The notes beneath the pieces were generated by a model. It saw nothing but the letters and a program-made list of their open reading frames with translations. It made no database searches and had not been told where the DNA came from. A DNA stretch of 17,599 nucleotides from Tetmemena sp. SeJ-2015 (Eukaryota > Ciliophora > Spirotrichea > Sporadotrichida > Oxytrichidae): positions 1 to 17,599 of the forward strand of contig JAJKFJ010021487.1 in assembly GCA_027382625.1 (NCBI GenBank). The letters run 5' to 3'. Below, in pieces: positions 8,065 through 17,245 of this stretch; position 1 is the stretch's first letter, and each line of letters opens with the position of its first letter. Both the position numbers and the translations under genes were made by a program.

Positions 8065-8880
8065 TCAAAGAATTTGTAAAATTGTAAAGTTAAAGTTTAT
8101 GATTGTATCATCAAATTCAGATAGGCAAGAGGTGGGGAGAGTAGCTTGCCATAACTGTTTACTCAATTCTACTGTCATGGAGTCTAAAACCCAGAGATGA
8201 TCTATTTTGGTAACCCATATTTAAGAGTGCTCTTTTGAATGATGAGGTTGTAGTGAGCCAAGCCCCCCCGAAAGATCATTACTCCCCAAGTTGGATCACT
8301 TGACCCTATATTAATGATCTTCTCTCTTCGGATAGTAAGGCCTGCAAAAAAATGATTTAAATAGCAAAGGGACTCAAGTGATGTGAAAGGGCATGTTTTT
8401 GTCCTGCTTTAACGTCTCTTGTGGAAATAGATATTTAAGGTTAGAAAAGTCACATTAATCTGAACTATGTCATCTAGATCTGCCACCAAACACTGGGGAT
8501 TTCCTTGACTACCAGAAGAGACATATCACTTTTTTGCACTTCTTCAACTTACAAATAAAGCAAAGGTTTTTTATCTTTAATAAGGAGCTCGAAGAGGTTA
8601 TATCGAGTCTGAGGGATGTAATTGGCTGGAAATTGAGTCAGATTGTGGTTATTTATGTGTTTTTTCTTCTCACTTATTCTTATTACCCTACGGGGTGTAT
8701 TTTAATTCCTTTTAAAAAATTAATCCCAAAGCAAAAATTAAAATTTATGATATTGATATTAGTTCGCTTGGAAACTATGGCATTTTCGAGTACAATATAT
8801 ACAAATCAGAAAGTAATATTTAAGGCTCAGAGTATGCAATTAATTGCGACTATACCACTTCAAAGCCTTAGATTTATAAA
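8065..8880 (-). CDS. GC-elevated coding candidate, strand unresolved
   Basis: The minus-strand model starts near 8880 and reads YSEPQILLSDLYILYSKMPQ, then ADLDDIVQ, PYYPKRED, SQIWVTKIDHLWVLDSMTVE and LSKQLWQATLPTSCLSEFDD, with TGA at 8067-8065. It needs introns at 8673-8626 (GTGAG...CCAG), 8552-8493 (GTAAGT...CCCAG) and 8373-8342 (GTCCC...GCAG), plus a 42-bp insert bounded by GATC (8274 and 8316). Most Gln codons in its first exon are TAA or TAG, as in gene C. The rival is a plus frame from ATG 8393 to TGA 8884 with a possible membrane span (IVVIYVFFLLTYSYY); it uses almost only CAA and CAG for Gln, unlike gene C. At this base composition several frames look protein-like, so strand and structure are uncertain. 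Confidence 0.3.
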
Positions 8881-8884
8881 CTGA

Positions 8885-9480
8885 GCAGTTATAATTTTTA
8901 AATTTAAATTTTAATATTAAAATTCTATAACTCTCTTTAAACTTAAATTCGAATTTCAAATTAATAATTTTTAAATATATTTTACAAAAATTCAAATTTT
9001 AATAAAGTCAAAAAAGGGAAAATATAGTTATAAAAGACTAAATAAGCTTTATCATAAAAATGTATACTTTTATATAATGAATATACTATAGATGAGTAGT
9101 TAAATTAAGATATTTTTCTTCTTAAAGCTTCTTTTTGCTGTCCATTTATTAATAATATACTTGCTTTTATTAATTAATCTTCAGTTAGTAATCTATTGTC
9201 GAGGAAGAGAGAAAATTCTCCTTTAAAAGAGTGAGCTGCATACTGCCTATCAGGACTATGCTTTAGTCTTTTAATGCAAATCGAGAATTCGATCTTAGAA
9301 ACTATTTTCCCTTATTTTCATTGATAATATTCGAAATAATTTAATAATAAAATCTTCTCATTCTCTCTTAAATGGATGTCGGGGCAAAGAGATCATGCCC
9401 ATTATTGTAATAAATAGCAAAATCTAGTTCAAATTGCACCATCCAATAGTATTATTAAATTAGAAGTTAGTGAATAAGTG
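8885..9480. other. AT-rich stretch, nothing identified
   Basis: No convincing gene, repeat or RNA. Its right end passes into the GC-richer block. Confidence 0.45.
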
Positions 9481-9960
9481 GCCGCGAATATTGCAACACG
9501 TGGAGGAATCTCAAGTCGCTAAACATTCCTACTTTCTAGTTTAGTAATATAAGTACAAAAACTACTTAAAAAAGCATGAGAGGAATGCAGGCTGCTACCA
9601 TTATCAAAAGAATACTTGCAAGAGATTCTCTAGAAGGGTTCAGTCAGAGAGCGCCAACATGGACCGCCGGTTGACTGCTAATCGGTACGAAGGAAACCAC
9701 TAAGGTCACCACCCTCTGCGGCTTGGGTTACCATACAGAGCGTAGGTGGGTGAGACGTTCAACCTCTTGACTCCACTGCTTCATTTTCGGAAAGTTGGCG
9801 GGGAGGCCCAGTACAGTTCTAACACCATCAGAATTGTGCCAAAGACACAGTCAGGAGTTTGAGTATTATTGGCTTGATAATCAATAAAGATCCATGCCGT
9901 AATTGCTAGTTAGTTCGTGATGTCACGGTTAAGTCCTATAAGCATAATAATATAAACCTT
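9481..9960. other. GC-rich island of unknown nature
   Basis: Base composition approaches half G+C, far above the surroundings, especially 9640-9860. Plus-strand text includes TPSELCQRHSQEFEYYWLDN before a TGA; minus-strand text includes AITAWIFIDYQANNTQTPDC and MKQWSQEVERLTHLRSVWQP. Frames on both strands are partly open and none is decisive. It could be a gene segment with different codon use, a structural RNA, or foreign DNA. I found no tRNA or rRNA signature. Confidence 0.45.
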
Positions 9961-10189
9961 ATAAAAATGGCTTACAGCTAATTTCAATCAATCATTCAAA
10001 TCATCCAAAACTTAAAAAATAATTAAAAGCACCTTATGAAAAGAATTATAGAATATTTTTAGTTCTATGCACACATTAGCGAGTAATATCCAGGCTACAA
10101 AGGTATAATAAATATTTACCAAAATTTATATTCTTTTTAGTAATTGATAAGCAAGAAATAATTTTAATTATTATTATATATTTATTATA

Positions 10190-10580
10190 ACTGAGAATTT
10201 AATTGAAAGTTGAATTAATTATTAAAATTAAGTGAAATGAAACAGATCAGCGGCAGTTGAAGTATCTTAATTCTAATTAATTAATTATTACACCATTCGA
10301 TTCAGCATAAAATTTTAAGAATTTTATATCCTTGCGGCTTTTGTGTGGGAACGTTCAGTATAAAGTTAAAAGCCATAAGTTTGTGAAGACCTAAAATTTG
10401 AATATGATTGACTCACCCTCGCCTTATCTCGCTACTTAGAGGAGCTGTGAAGATGACTAAAGAAGAAACTCATATTAATTTTTGATAAGCTATCGAATAA
10501 GCTACAGATCAGGGGTTGAATCAACTATTTTAACTACCACAAAGTTGAAGCTCCCTCTTTATTATTTTAACTAATCACCG
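10190..10580 (+). pseudogene. Block B: repeated coding block, decayed copy
   Basis: Counterpart of the block at 16650-17060. Shared cores include TTACACCATTCGATTCAGCA, CTTTTGTGTGGGA and AACTCATATTAATTTTTGAT, extending past the proposed stop to about 10580. In the frame that is intact in the other copy, this one has a TGA near its start, a 4-bp difference in the TAATTAAT run near 10280, and a different middle section. The end reads LLRGAVKMTKEETHINF followed by TGA at 10483-10485, matching LLRGAAKMIKQQTHINF then TGA. A second frame, YTIRFSIKFQEFYILAAFVW, also shows silent changes between the copies, so which frame is used in the first part is unsettled. Product unknown. Confidence 0.5.
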
Positions 10581-10689
10581 ATTTTAATTAAATTCTATAC
10601 TATAATAATTCTCTTTCTTTAATTTAATCGAATAATAATTATATTTGTAACCCTATAAATTTAGCTTAAAGATTAAATACATTCGCATG

Positions 10690-10967
10690 TTTTAAGTTAT
10701 GAAATTTATTCGAGTGTTCCATTCATAAATATCTCAAATTCACTGATTCCCGTGTAATCTAATTTATGCCTATATAAAATGTGCTCCACTTAATTTATGT
10801 TTACTACAGCTTTATTAATATTGACACACAGACTAATTTTCTTTCTAAAACTAAAACTACCTTGCCTTTAGATGTTGAGGTTGATTGCTAGGATATCTTC
10901 AACTATTATTTTATTATAAAACAACTTTAATAAGCATAATTATTTAAGGGAAATAAAGGTTTATTAT
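10690..10967 (+). CDS. Possible coding island upstream of gene C
   Basis: A TGA-free frame reads INIDTQTNFLSKTKTTLPLD, then VEVDCQDIFNYYFI, which is extracellular-domain-like text. It could be an upstream exon or germline segment of gene C, on the same strand about 470 bp before it. No splice sites or pointer identified. Confidence 0.3.
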
Positions 10968-11432
10968 GAAAATTAAATGTTTTCTCCATAATTGAAGGAT
11001 TCTAGGTTTTATTAGACATTTTTAATTCTATTTACTTAATGAGTAGCTTATTTAATAATTTAAAATGAAGTCTCATCTCCAAACCGAAAGTAGGATAATT
11101 TATTTTTTTCTCATAATTTAATTTTATGCAATGATCTTCTATAGTTTTTATCCACAAAGAATACTTAATTAAAAGCAAAAGAATTCTGATTTTATCGTCT
11201 AAATTAAAAACATGAAAAACTCAATAGATTTTAGAATTTTCTGAAATCTTCAAATATTTTATGAAGGTAAATAATAAATAGAATGGCCAGGAAGGCTTAA
11301 TGAATAACAAAAATCTCTTTAATGGTAAAGTTTTTATAATTAAACAAAATCCATCTACTCCCTCCTTTAATTTAATTACTCTTTAAACTTTGTAAAACTT
11401 ATAAGTTAAGATATAAGCTAGTTGATATTTAA
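10968..11432. other. AT-rich stretch before gene C
   Basis: Nothing identified. A frame in phase with gene C extends upstream to about 11370 without TGA but is not clearly coding, so the true 5' boundary of the first block is unknown. Confidence 0.4.
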
Positions 11433-13320
11433 TTGTTCATGAATAAATCTCTTAATTATGATGTTCATAGTCAAAGTTCTGTGAAATTAAATATCAATTC
11501 TGAGTTTAGATTAGCTCGATATCCTACTACAACCTATAGGAGTCTTGAAACAATTCTGTTGACTGTAAATTTAAATGACAATTCTATATGCGATCAAGGC
11601 CTTAATATACTCAGAAAATAGAAAGTTAGCACTATTTACTACACCATCGGTCAAGGTTCTCAAACTACAAATTATCTTCCCCTCATGGCATCAAATGGCA
11701 AGTGCATTTTAAAGTACTCCTAAAGTTTAAGTAGCGATTAGCTAGACATAAATTCAATCACTCAACTTTATTATGAGCCATTATTTTTATAAATTGAAAC
11801 TTTAAGATGCAGAGAACTAGCTCACTATATAAACAGATAATAGAGAACTGTAGGGCCGTACCTATCCAGTAAAGTTTATTTACAGTGCATAGCTAAATGG
11901 TACAGATGGAGTGATCGAACAAACTGTCATAACATACTTTAAAATTAAGTTTCTGCCGCCTATAACAATAGCAGATTTACCTTATTTCGAAACTTTGCCA
12001 AGCGACTAAATGATTATTTGCAACAGAGAGAGCTAATACAAACTTCCAAACTTAGTCTATAATTTTAGGATACAATACATAGTCACTATAGGTAGCAAAG
12101 ATGCAGATAAATTAAAGCAAAAAGAGTTTTATCAGTTCAACGTTACAACTAGTAAAATAGTCTTCAACCCAATTTGCTCTAAATACTAAGAGTTTAAGTT
12201 TGAGCTCAATATAACATCAATCCAAAATCCAGACATTTAAAGATAATACACTTTCAAAGTTTCAGTCATTCCTTACACGGAAGGAATAGAGCAAATAATT
12301 TTAGCTGACTAATCTGTCGACAACGCAAATTTCCTTTGTTTTAAATGTATCCATATTTTCTAAATCCAAACCTTAAAGCGTATATAAGATCTGTCTCGAG
12401 AATCGGAATAGTAAAAATTATGTTTACCAAGAATCTGCAAAATCTTTAATTAAGAAACTAATATTCTCCTGTTGAAGAAGATCTCAAGGTAACCCTAGAG
12501 AGTAAAATATATGGAACTTTGAATCAAAACTTTTCTGTAATAAGTCTTAATCAAAAGTCGATCAAGCTAAAAGTAAAATTCTCACTTATATGATATTAAA
12601 ATTTATTATTAACTTCCTCTTAACTAAATTTCCTTGAAAGCTGTAAGTATAAATTTTGTGTTTAACTGTTTCGTAGTTCGATATAGTAACTGTTCGATTC
12701 TTAACATAAGATACTTTTATATCCTTAGATCTGACATCTAAACTACCACAGAATTATGAGATTTCTGCGAAAGTTCCTCCTCAGATATCTGATGAAGATG
12801 AGCAGTCAATTTCAAGAATTGCATAGGTGACAACATATTCTTTGTCTGCATTTTTAGGGACTAGCTTTATTATAAATTTTCTTCTGTAAGATTCTTACTT
12901 TGTAAACTCTTTATAGAAGCTAAGGACTTTAGCAAATATGGGGTCTGATTGAAAACTTTCAGCTGATCACTCACCTGCCCTTGATAAGTCTAACTTTTCC
13001 TGGAGTAGTGTGTATCTTTTTCAGTATCCTCAATCAATAATTTATAATTGAAGTCAGTTTAATTTGTGCTTTAACTTTTGAACGACGCTTCATCTTTCGA
13101 CGTAATTCCTGTGGACATAATCTCCCAATATTTATTTGGGCTCTCCTCAGATCCAGATTCGAACGAACCAGAGCAGCAACCTTACAATTAAGCCTTTGAC
13201 GAGATGAATTATGAGAATCTCAATGCAATTTTGAATTTGGGACTTCTCTATTACATGTTCACGGGCTTCATCCTTTTCCAGACATTCTTATATTATGGGA
13301 TGATAAATTATTATTCATTT
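11433..13320 (+). CDS. Cadherin-like (Cadg-type) ciliate surface protein, C-terminal half
   Basis: Removing four IESs and two introns yields one open frame of 564 codons from ATG 11439 to 13320 with no TGA. The order is: end of a beta domain (YYTIGQGSQTTNYLPLM); a cadherin-like repeat (LPPITIADLPYF to RQYTFKVSVIP, roughly residues 165-275); a membrane-proximal beta region (AYIRSVSRIGIVKIMFTKNL and IKLKVKFSLPLNQISLKAFD); a helical stretch (FIINFLLSQGLQQIWGLIEN, then FQLITHLPLISLTFPGVV); SFDVIPVDIISQYLFG; and a membrane span (LLYYMFTGFILFQTFLYY). This C-terminal layout is one I know from large predicted surface proteins of hypotrich ciliates. It is probably a type I surface protein, ligand unknown. 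Gln is mostly TAA or TAG. The cytoplasmic tail and more N-terminal domains are missing here and may lie in other germline segments. The start codon is tentative. Confidence 0.82.
11788..11827. other. IES in gene C, 40 bp, pointer TATAAA
   Basis: TATAAA at 11788-11793 and 11828-11833. Excision joins EPLFLQ to TDNRELQGRTYP in frame; left in place, it shifts the frame by one. Confidence 0.75.
12327..12361. other. IES in gene C, about 35 bp, pointer AAAT (or CAAA)
   Basis: The frame must change between ADQSVDNA and LKAYIRSVSRIG. AAAT at 12327 and 12362 (35 bp) or CAAA at 12326 and 12367 (41 bp) both restore it. A 32-nt GTATCC...AAAG intron ending just before the CGTATA that opens this block would also fit but has a poor donor. 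Which is right cannot be told by eye. Confidence 0.55.
12584..12611. other. IES in gene C, 28 bp, pointer ACTT
   Basis: ACTT at 12584-12587 and 12612-12615. Excision gives KLKVKFSLPLNQISLKA in one frame and removes an in-frame TGA. No GT...AG boundaries, so it is not an intron. Confidence 0.75.
12643..12676 (+). other. Intron in gene C, 34 nt
   Basis: GTAAGT donor, TTAAC core, CGTAG acceptor. Removal joins SLKA to FDIVTVRFLTQDTF in frame. Confidence 0.75.
12886..12916 (+). other. Intron in gene C, 31 nt
   Basis: GTAAGA donor, TTATAG acceptor. Removal gives INFLLSQGLQQIWGLIENFQ, the expected helical motif of the family, and removes an in-frame TGA downstream. Confidence 0.75.
13038..13059. 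other. IES in gene C, 22 bp, pointer TAATTT
   Basis: TAATTT at 13038-13043 and 13060-13065. Excision gives FSILNQQFVLQLLNDASSFD in one frame; without it the conserved FDVIPVD motif is out of phase. Confidence 0.75.
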
Positions 13321-14544
13321 TAAGTCTATTTAAAATTTATTTAATTCATAAAATAAAATAATTTTTATAGAAAATAAATTCTTTTAAAGTATGGATTTTT
13401 ACTAAAATTTTATTCAGAATAATGTTGTAATGTTTCATATCTATTGAAAAATGACATTTAAAATGTTTAAAATTTATATTAGAAATAAATATCATTCTCT
13501 CAAATTTCAGATATAGCAATCCTATTTTTCAAACTAACCTTTTATATCGCATTATTTAAGATTATTCTGGATTCTTGAGAGTTATTAATGAATATTTTTA
13601 AATAAACCATGATAAGATTTTTCTTAAGTTCTTGAGATGGATTAATCTAATTTTGCTTTAGAGTATTAAGTTGCTCTAATTCGATGAAAAGAGTTTTATA
13701 TATTAAAATAAAGGAAAACTATAATTAAATTGAAGTGTTTTTCATTAGAAAGTGAATTTTTTATCGTACAGATCACTTATTTTTTTTTCTTCATCACTCT
13801 ATAAGTTTTGATTAATTAAAAAATATCTCCCTTTTAATCAATTTTTAAAAATGAAAAAAATAGACTACTTTCAATAAAATATCCTGTGCATAATTTTTAA
13901 GCTAAATAATATTTAGAATATACTAAAAATAGATTTGGAGAAACTCCCTGCATAATTAAATTGCTATAAGAAGATTTGTTGAATATTTTAACGTAAAAGA
14001 TAAATAAAAGATATGCGATTCTCAAGAACTAAACTGCCTTTCGCTATTAATAGCATAATTATTAAAAAAGCCAAAATGTACAAATTGTAAAATCTTCTAT
14101 CATTTAAATTTAGCCACTCTCTCATAATTTTTTCTTGCCTCTTACTCCAAACCATTCAAGCCTTAAACTGCTTTGAAAATGAGAATATAATTAGGTTAGT
14201 TTAATCTCAAAAAATCATTTATATTTTAAATTAAAATCGAAGATAGAGCTGTAGTTCAAAGTAGGTTAACTTTTAGTATAATTGTATACACTATAATTTA
14301 TAAAATTCTTACAATTTGTGTAGTATTTATAATTAGTGATATATTGATTTAAAATATACTTCTCTATTAAAAGTGGCATGAATTTATTTTTTAAGTAGGA
14401 ATATAATTTATTTATATTGGCCTCAAACAAATAGCACTTAAAGGATTAAACTGTAGAATAGCTCTTAAGATATTTTTTTATTTTTAAACTTTTATATTAA
14501 AATTTATTTCTAAACTATAAAAGTAAAAACATGCATTTTTTTTA
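13321..14544. other. AT-rich stretch between gene C and copy A'
   Basis: After MINYYSF the gene C frame stays free of TGA to 13575 but loses protein-like character, so the coding block probably ends near 13320 at an IES boundary. No other gene, terminator or repeat recognised. Confidence 0.45.
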
Positions 14545-15855
14545 AGTTTAAAAATGGCTCACAAAAAGCGTTTGAATTTAGTACAGACAGCTTGAAACTT
14601 AAATTTGAGCACATGATAGCGAGCTCTGACCAAAATATCTTATTCTTGGGAAATAGACTGATAGACGATGCTCCATCTTCTTTTTCAACTGATTTGATAT
14701 ATCCTCCATCAATCTTCGCATATTCTTTGAGTACTTAAAACTTTAAATTTTCCAAAATCAATAGACTTAAAATAAATTATTAACTTCTTGTGGAAAACTC
14801 AATTTTTTAATGCTCCGATTTGGAGCAATCCAGCTTTGAATGCATTAACTTTTATTGGGGATATCAAATCCTTGGTTTTATAAGGAATCTATCTTGTCGC
14901 ATGGGCTTAGATATGGTCAAAGTATTTATCATTTTTATTTTTAATTTTAAATAAAGAAGAAAATTCTAAACTGATTTAAATTTAAAAGAACCTCAAATAT
15001 TTTTTAATTAAAATCAAAATAAGAAATGACCTGGAAATTTATATGAAAGAAGATTAAAAAAATTTAAATCATATCTTATCTCAAATGTTAAAAAATTAAG
15101 CCTAAGCAATTAACATTACATGAAAAAAATAAATTCATGCTAAATTTTTAATTTATCGACTAATTTATTTCTAATTTTTTTAATTGATATGAATTTAAAA
15201 TAATTTTATTTTTTGGTCTGGGGGGTCAAATGTAGATTGTTATCATTATTTTGCTCTCTTGGATACAACATCAGGAAGCACTTTGACAATGATGTTAAAT
15301 ATATCTAAAATTATAAGAACAAATTTTCAATTTTTATGTGGGGTGTTTCTGAAACTGATAATTCAAAAATAGAACAAACTTAATTTTTATTATTATTCTT
15401 TGAAAAAATAAACTTCACAAAATTCTAAATAAATAAGCAATATTCTCAGGTATTTAAACGATCCAAGAATTAAGATCAAAGTATTTAGCTTGTAGGTGTC
15501 TGAAGTAAAAATATATAATTAGTTTGGATATAAATAAAAATGCTATACACAAAAATTCTTCCAAAATACATATAAGCAATTTCTTTTATAAATAAATTCA
15601 AAATGAAAATAAATTCACTTTAAAACAAAAAACCGCTTTATAAGTTCACTACCATATTTTATGTAAATTTTGGGCGACACAATAAAATGCTCTACAGATA
15701 TAAATGTACCAAGACTAGTATAGCTCGATTCCTAGAAATTCGTTATGATAGATATAATCACACAAGATAAAGGCATCGTATTGTGCTATACTCAAGAGGC
15801 GGAATTTTTAAATTGCTCTCTATTTAATACCTTCTAAAGGACCGGTTCTTCATTG
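14545..15855 (+). CDS. Segment A': propeller-like N-terminal region, four IESs
   Basis: After excision of four inserts the frame reads NGSQKAFEHMIASSDQNILF, LGNRLIDDAPSSFSTDLIYP, PSIFAYSLSTQNFLWKTQFF, NAPIWSNPALNALTFIGDIK, SLVLQGIYLVAWAQIWSNVD, CYHYFALLDTTSGSTLTMML, NISKILGDTIKCSTDINVPR, LVQLDSQKFVMIDIITQDKG and IVLCYTQEAEFLNC, with no TGA until about 15873. Regular GD.K...LQG and LLDTTSGS motifs suggest beta-propeller blades of a secreted or surface protein; the function is unknown. The copy at 1434-3062 shares the protein with mostly silent differences but carries a TGA and indels, so this copy is the better candidate for a working gene. Start codon and 3' continuation not found. Gln is mainly TAA or TAG. 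Confidence 0.7.
14571..14603. other. IES 1 of copy A', 33 bp, pointer TTTGA
   Basis: TTTGA at 14571-14575 and 14604-14608. Same codon position and same length as in copy A, with related but diverged sequence. Confidence 0.65.
14739..14781. other. IES 2 of copy A', 43 bp, pointer AACTT
   Basis: AACTT at 14739-14743 and 14782-14786. Excision restores STQNFLWKTQFFNAPIWSNP; same position as the 45-bp insert in copy A. Confidence 0.7.
14915..15223. other. IES 3 of copy A', 309 bp, pointer GGTCAAA
   Basis: Exact GGTCAAA at 14915-14921 and 15224-15230. Joining gives AQIWSNVDCYHYFALLDTTS. The insert is AT-rich with no gene seen. Confidence 0.75.
15308..15664. other. IES 4 of copy A', 357 bp, pointer AAATT
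   Basis: AAATT at 15308-15312 and 15665-15669. Joining gives MMLNISKILGDTIKCSTD in frame. No gene seen inside. Confidence 0.65.
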
Positions 15856-16649
15856 AATAGGTAGAATTAAAAATGAGATTTTATGAGTAATAATAAAGAT
15901 TATGATTTTTCTCCAATATTAATCTTCAAATTTTAAGACTAAAACTTTAAAGAATATATTAAAGAGAACCTTTTGGTAGCTCAAATCTAACTTCATTTTT
16001 CCATTGGTTAAGTTATAATACTTATCTATCACTACTCTTAATACAGAGGTAAAAAAAATTACAGAGACAAGAGGCAAAATATAGTTTTCTTGAAAAGGAA
16101 TCTATTTTGATTCTTCATTTACTGGTAGATTAATTGATGATTCGAAGGTTGGGTGATTATCCTCGATCTGATGCAAAATTCTCCTATAAGAGTCTTTATA
16201 AATTGTTTTTAATAAATAAATAGAATCGATCAACTTCTTTTTATAAAAATCAATATATTTAAATTTACAGGCTTGATTAATTAATCTAAATTTAAGATTA
16301 TTATATTTTTTACTTTAACTTGATCTTTTACAATTTTAAGCTTTCAATCATTTCCAATAAAATAAAGTTATTTATATTTAATTACTATTATTAAAATGAT
16401 TTAACGTATTTCATTATAAAATAATTATTATAATATTATTTCAGGATTTCCCACAAAGTAGCTTTAAAACGCTAACGAAGGATCCTAATAACTTAGGAGT
16501 TTATTTTGGCTTAACAAATCAAGAATAATAGACGAGAATAGCATTTGGTCGAATATGGTTCAACCCAAGATTTTTTATTTATTTTTAACTTTTTAAAAAA
16601 ATTAAAAAAGATAAATAAAAATATAAATTTACAAACAAATTTGTATCAA
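15856..16649. other. AT-rich stretch with a possible coding patch
   Basis: From 15966 to about 16215 one plus frame is open and fairly protein-like (ILHLLVDQLMIRRLGDYPRS), but a second plus frame (YFDSSFTGRLIDDSKVG) looks equally good, so no gene is called. The rest is featureless. Confidence 0.3.
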
Positions 16650-17060
16650 TTATAGCTGAGAATTTAATGGAAAATGAAATTAATATAGATATGCAATTAA
16701 AATGGAATAAATCAGTGGCAGTTGAAGTGTGTCCAATTTAAATAATTATTACACCATTCGATTCAGCATTAAATTTTAAGAACTTTTTATCCTTGTAACT
16801 TTTGTGTGGGAGCGCTAAGTAAAGAGTTATAAGCGACACAAGTTAAGATGAAAATGAAATGGAAGATGATGAAGAGTGCGTGAGGCATAACTCACTACTG
16901 AGAGGTGCTGCGAAGATGATTAAATAATAAACTCATATTAATTTTTGATGAGCTATCGAACAAGCTGCAGATCAGGGGGTGAATCTTTGATTTCAACTGA
17001 CATAAAGTTACAACTCTCCATTCATTATTTTAACTAATCACCGATTTTAATTAAAATTCC
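16650..17060 (+). repeat. Block B', second copy of the repeated block
   Basis: About 400 bp similar to 10190-10580, including sequence after the shared TGA (GCTATCGAA.AAGCT.CAGATCAGGGG and AACTAATCACCGATTTTAATT). Shared 3' flanking sequence suggests the whole 3' end of a gene was duplicated, not just a coding exon. Confidence 0.75.
16667..16948 (+). CDS. Small or C-terminal coding block, 93 codons
   Basis: ATG 16667 to TGA 16946-16948 is open with TAA as Gln: MENEINIDMQLKWNKSVAVE, VCPIQIIITPFDSALNFKNF, LSLQLLCGSAKQRVISDTSQ, an acidic run DENEMEDDEEC, then VRHNSLLRGAAKMIKQQTHI and NF. No membrane span. The decayed copy at 10.2-10.5 kb shares the last 17 residues and the stop. The ATG may simply be an internal Met of a segment entered from elsewhere. 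A competing frame in the first half (YTIRFSIKFQELFILVTFVW) could follow the end of gene C. Either an acidic small protein or the tail of a longer one; function unknown. Confidence 0.45.
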
Positions 17061-17149
17061 TACTATATTGTTTTGAGTGTATTGAATAATAGAATAATTA
17101 AATTAAAAAGGATCAAAGAAATGAGAGTTTAATTTAGCAACTTTGCATT

Positions 17150-17245
17150 ATCTTAGCCTTATATCCTTGCAATTATGTGAGGAGTGCTAAGGTTCGAATA
17201 ATCATCAACCCAAGTTAAGATGAAGATGAGGAGTTCGTGTTGTAT
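17150..17245 (+). repeat. Third partial copy of block B
   Basis: ATATCCTTGCAATTATGTG and CAAGTTAAGATGAAGATGAG resemble the middle of the B' block (TTATCCTTG...TTTTGTGTG and CAAGTTAAGATGAAAATG). It lacks the 5' part and the THINF end, so it looks like a truncated tandem remnant. Confidence 0.55.

Noticed and set aside
8100..8340. SRP-type or other structural RNA
   Set aside because: Local hairpins exist (GGCAAG/CTTGCC and GATCATTA/TAATGATC), but the conserved SRP S-domain motifs are absent and the hairpins overlap the proposed insert repeats.
8534..8884. Longest standard-code frame, plus strand, read from a TTG
   Set aside because: In this organism TAA and TAG are sense codons, so a standard-code open run is not special. 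Its near absence of TAA/TAG Gln codons is unlike gene C, and the opposite strand reads at least as well. Kept only as an alternative.
11433..13320. Gene C as a frameshifted pseudogene or error-ridden sequence
   Set aside because: Every frame change coincides with either a GT...AG intron or a repeat-bounded AT-rich insert, and removing them restores one frame without any base edit.
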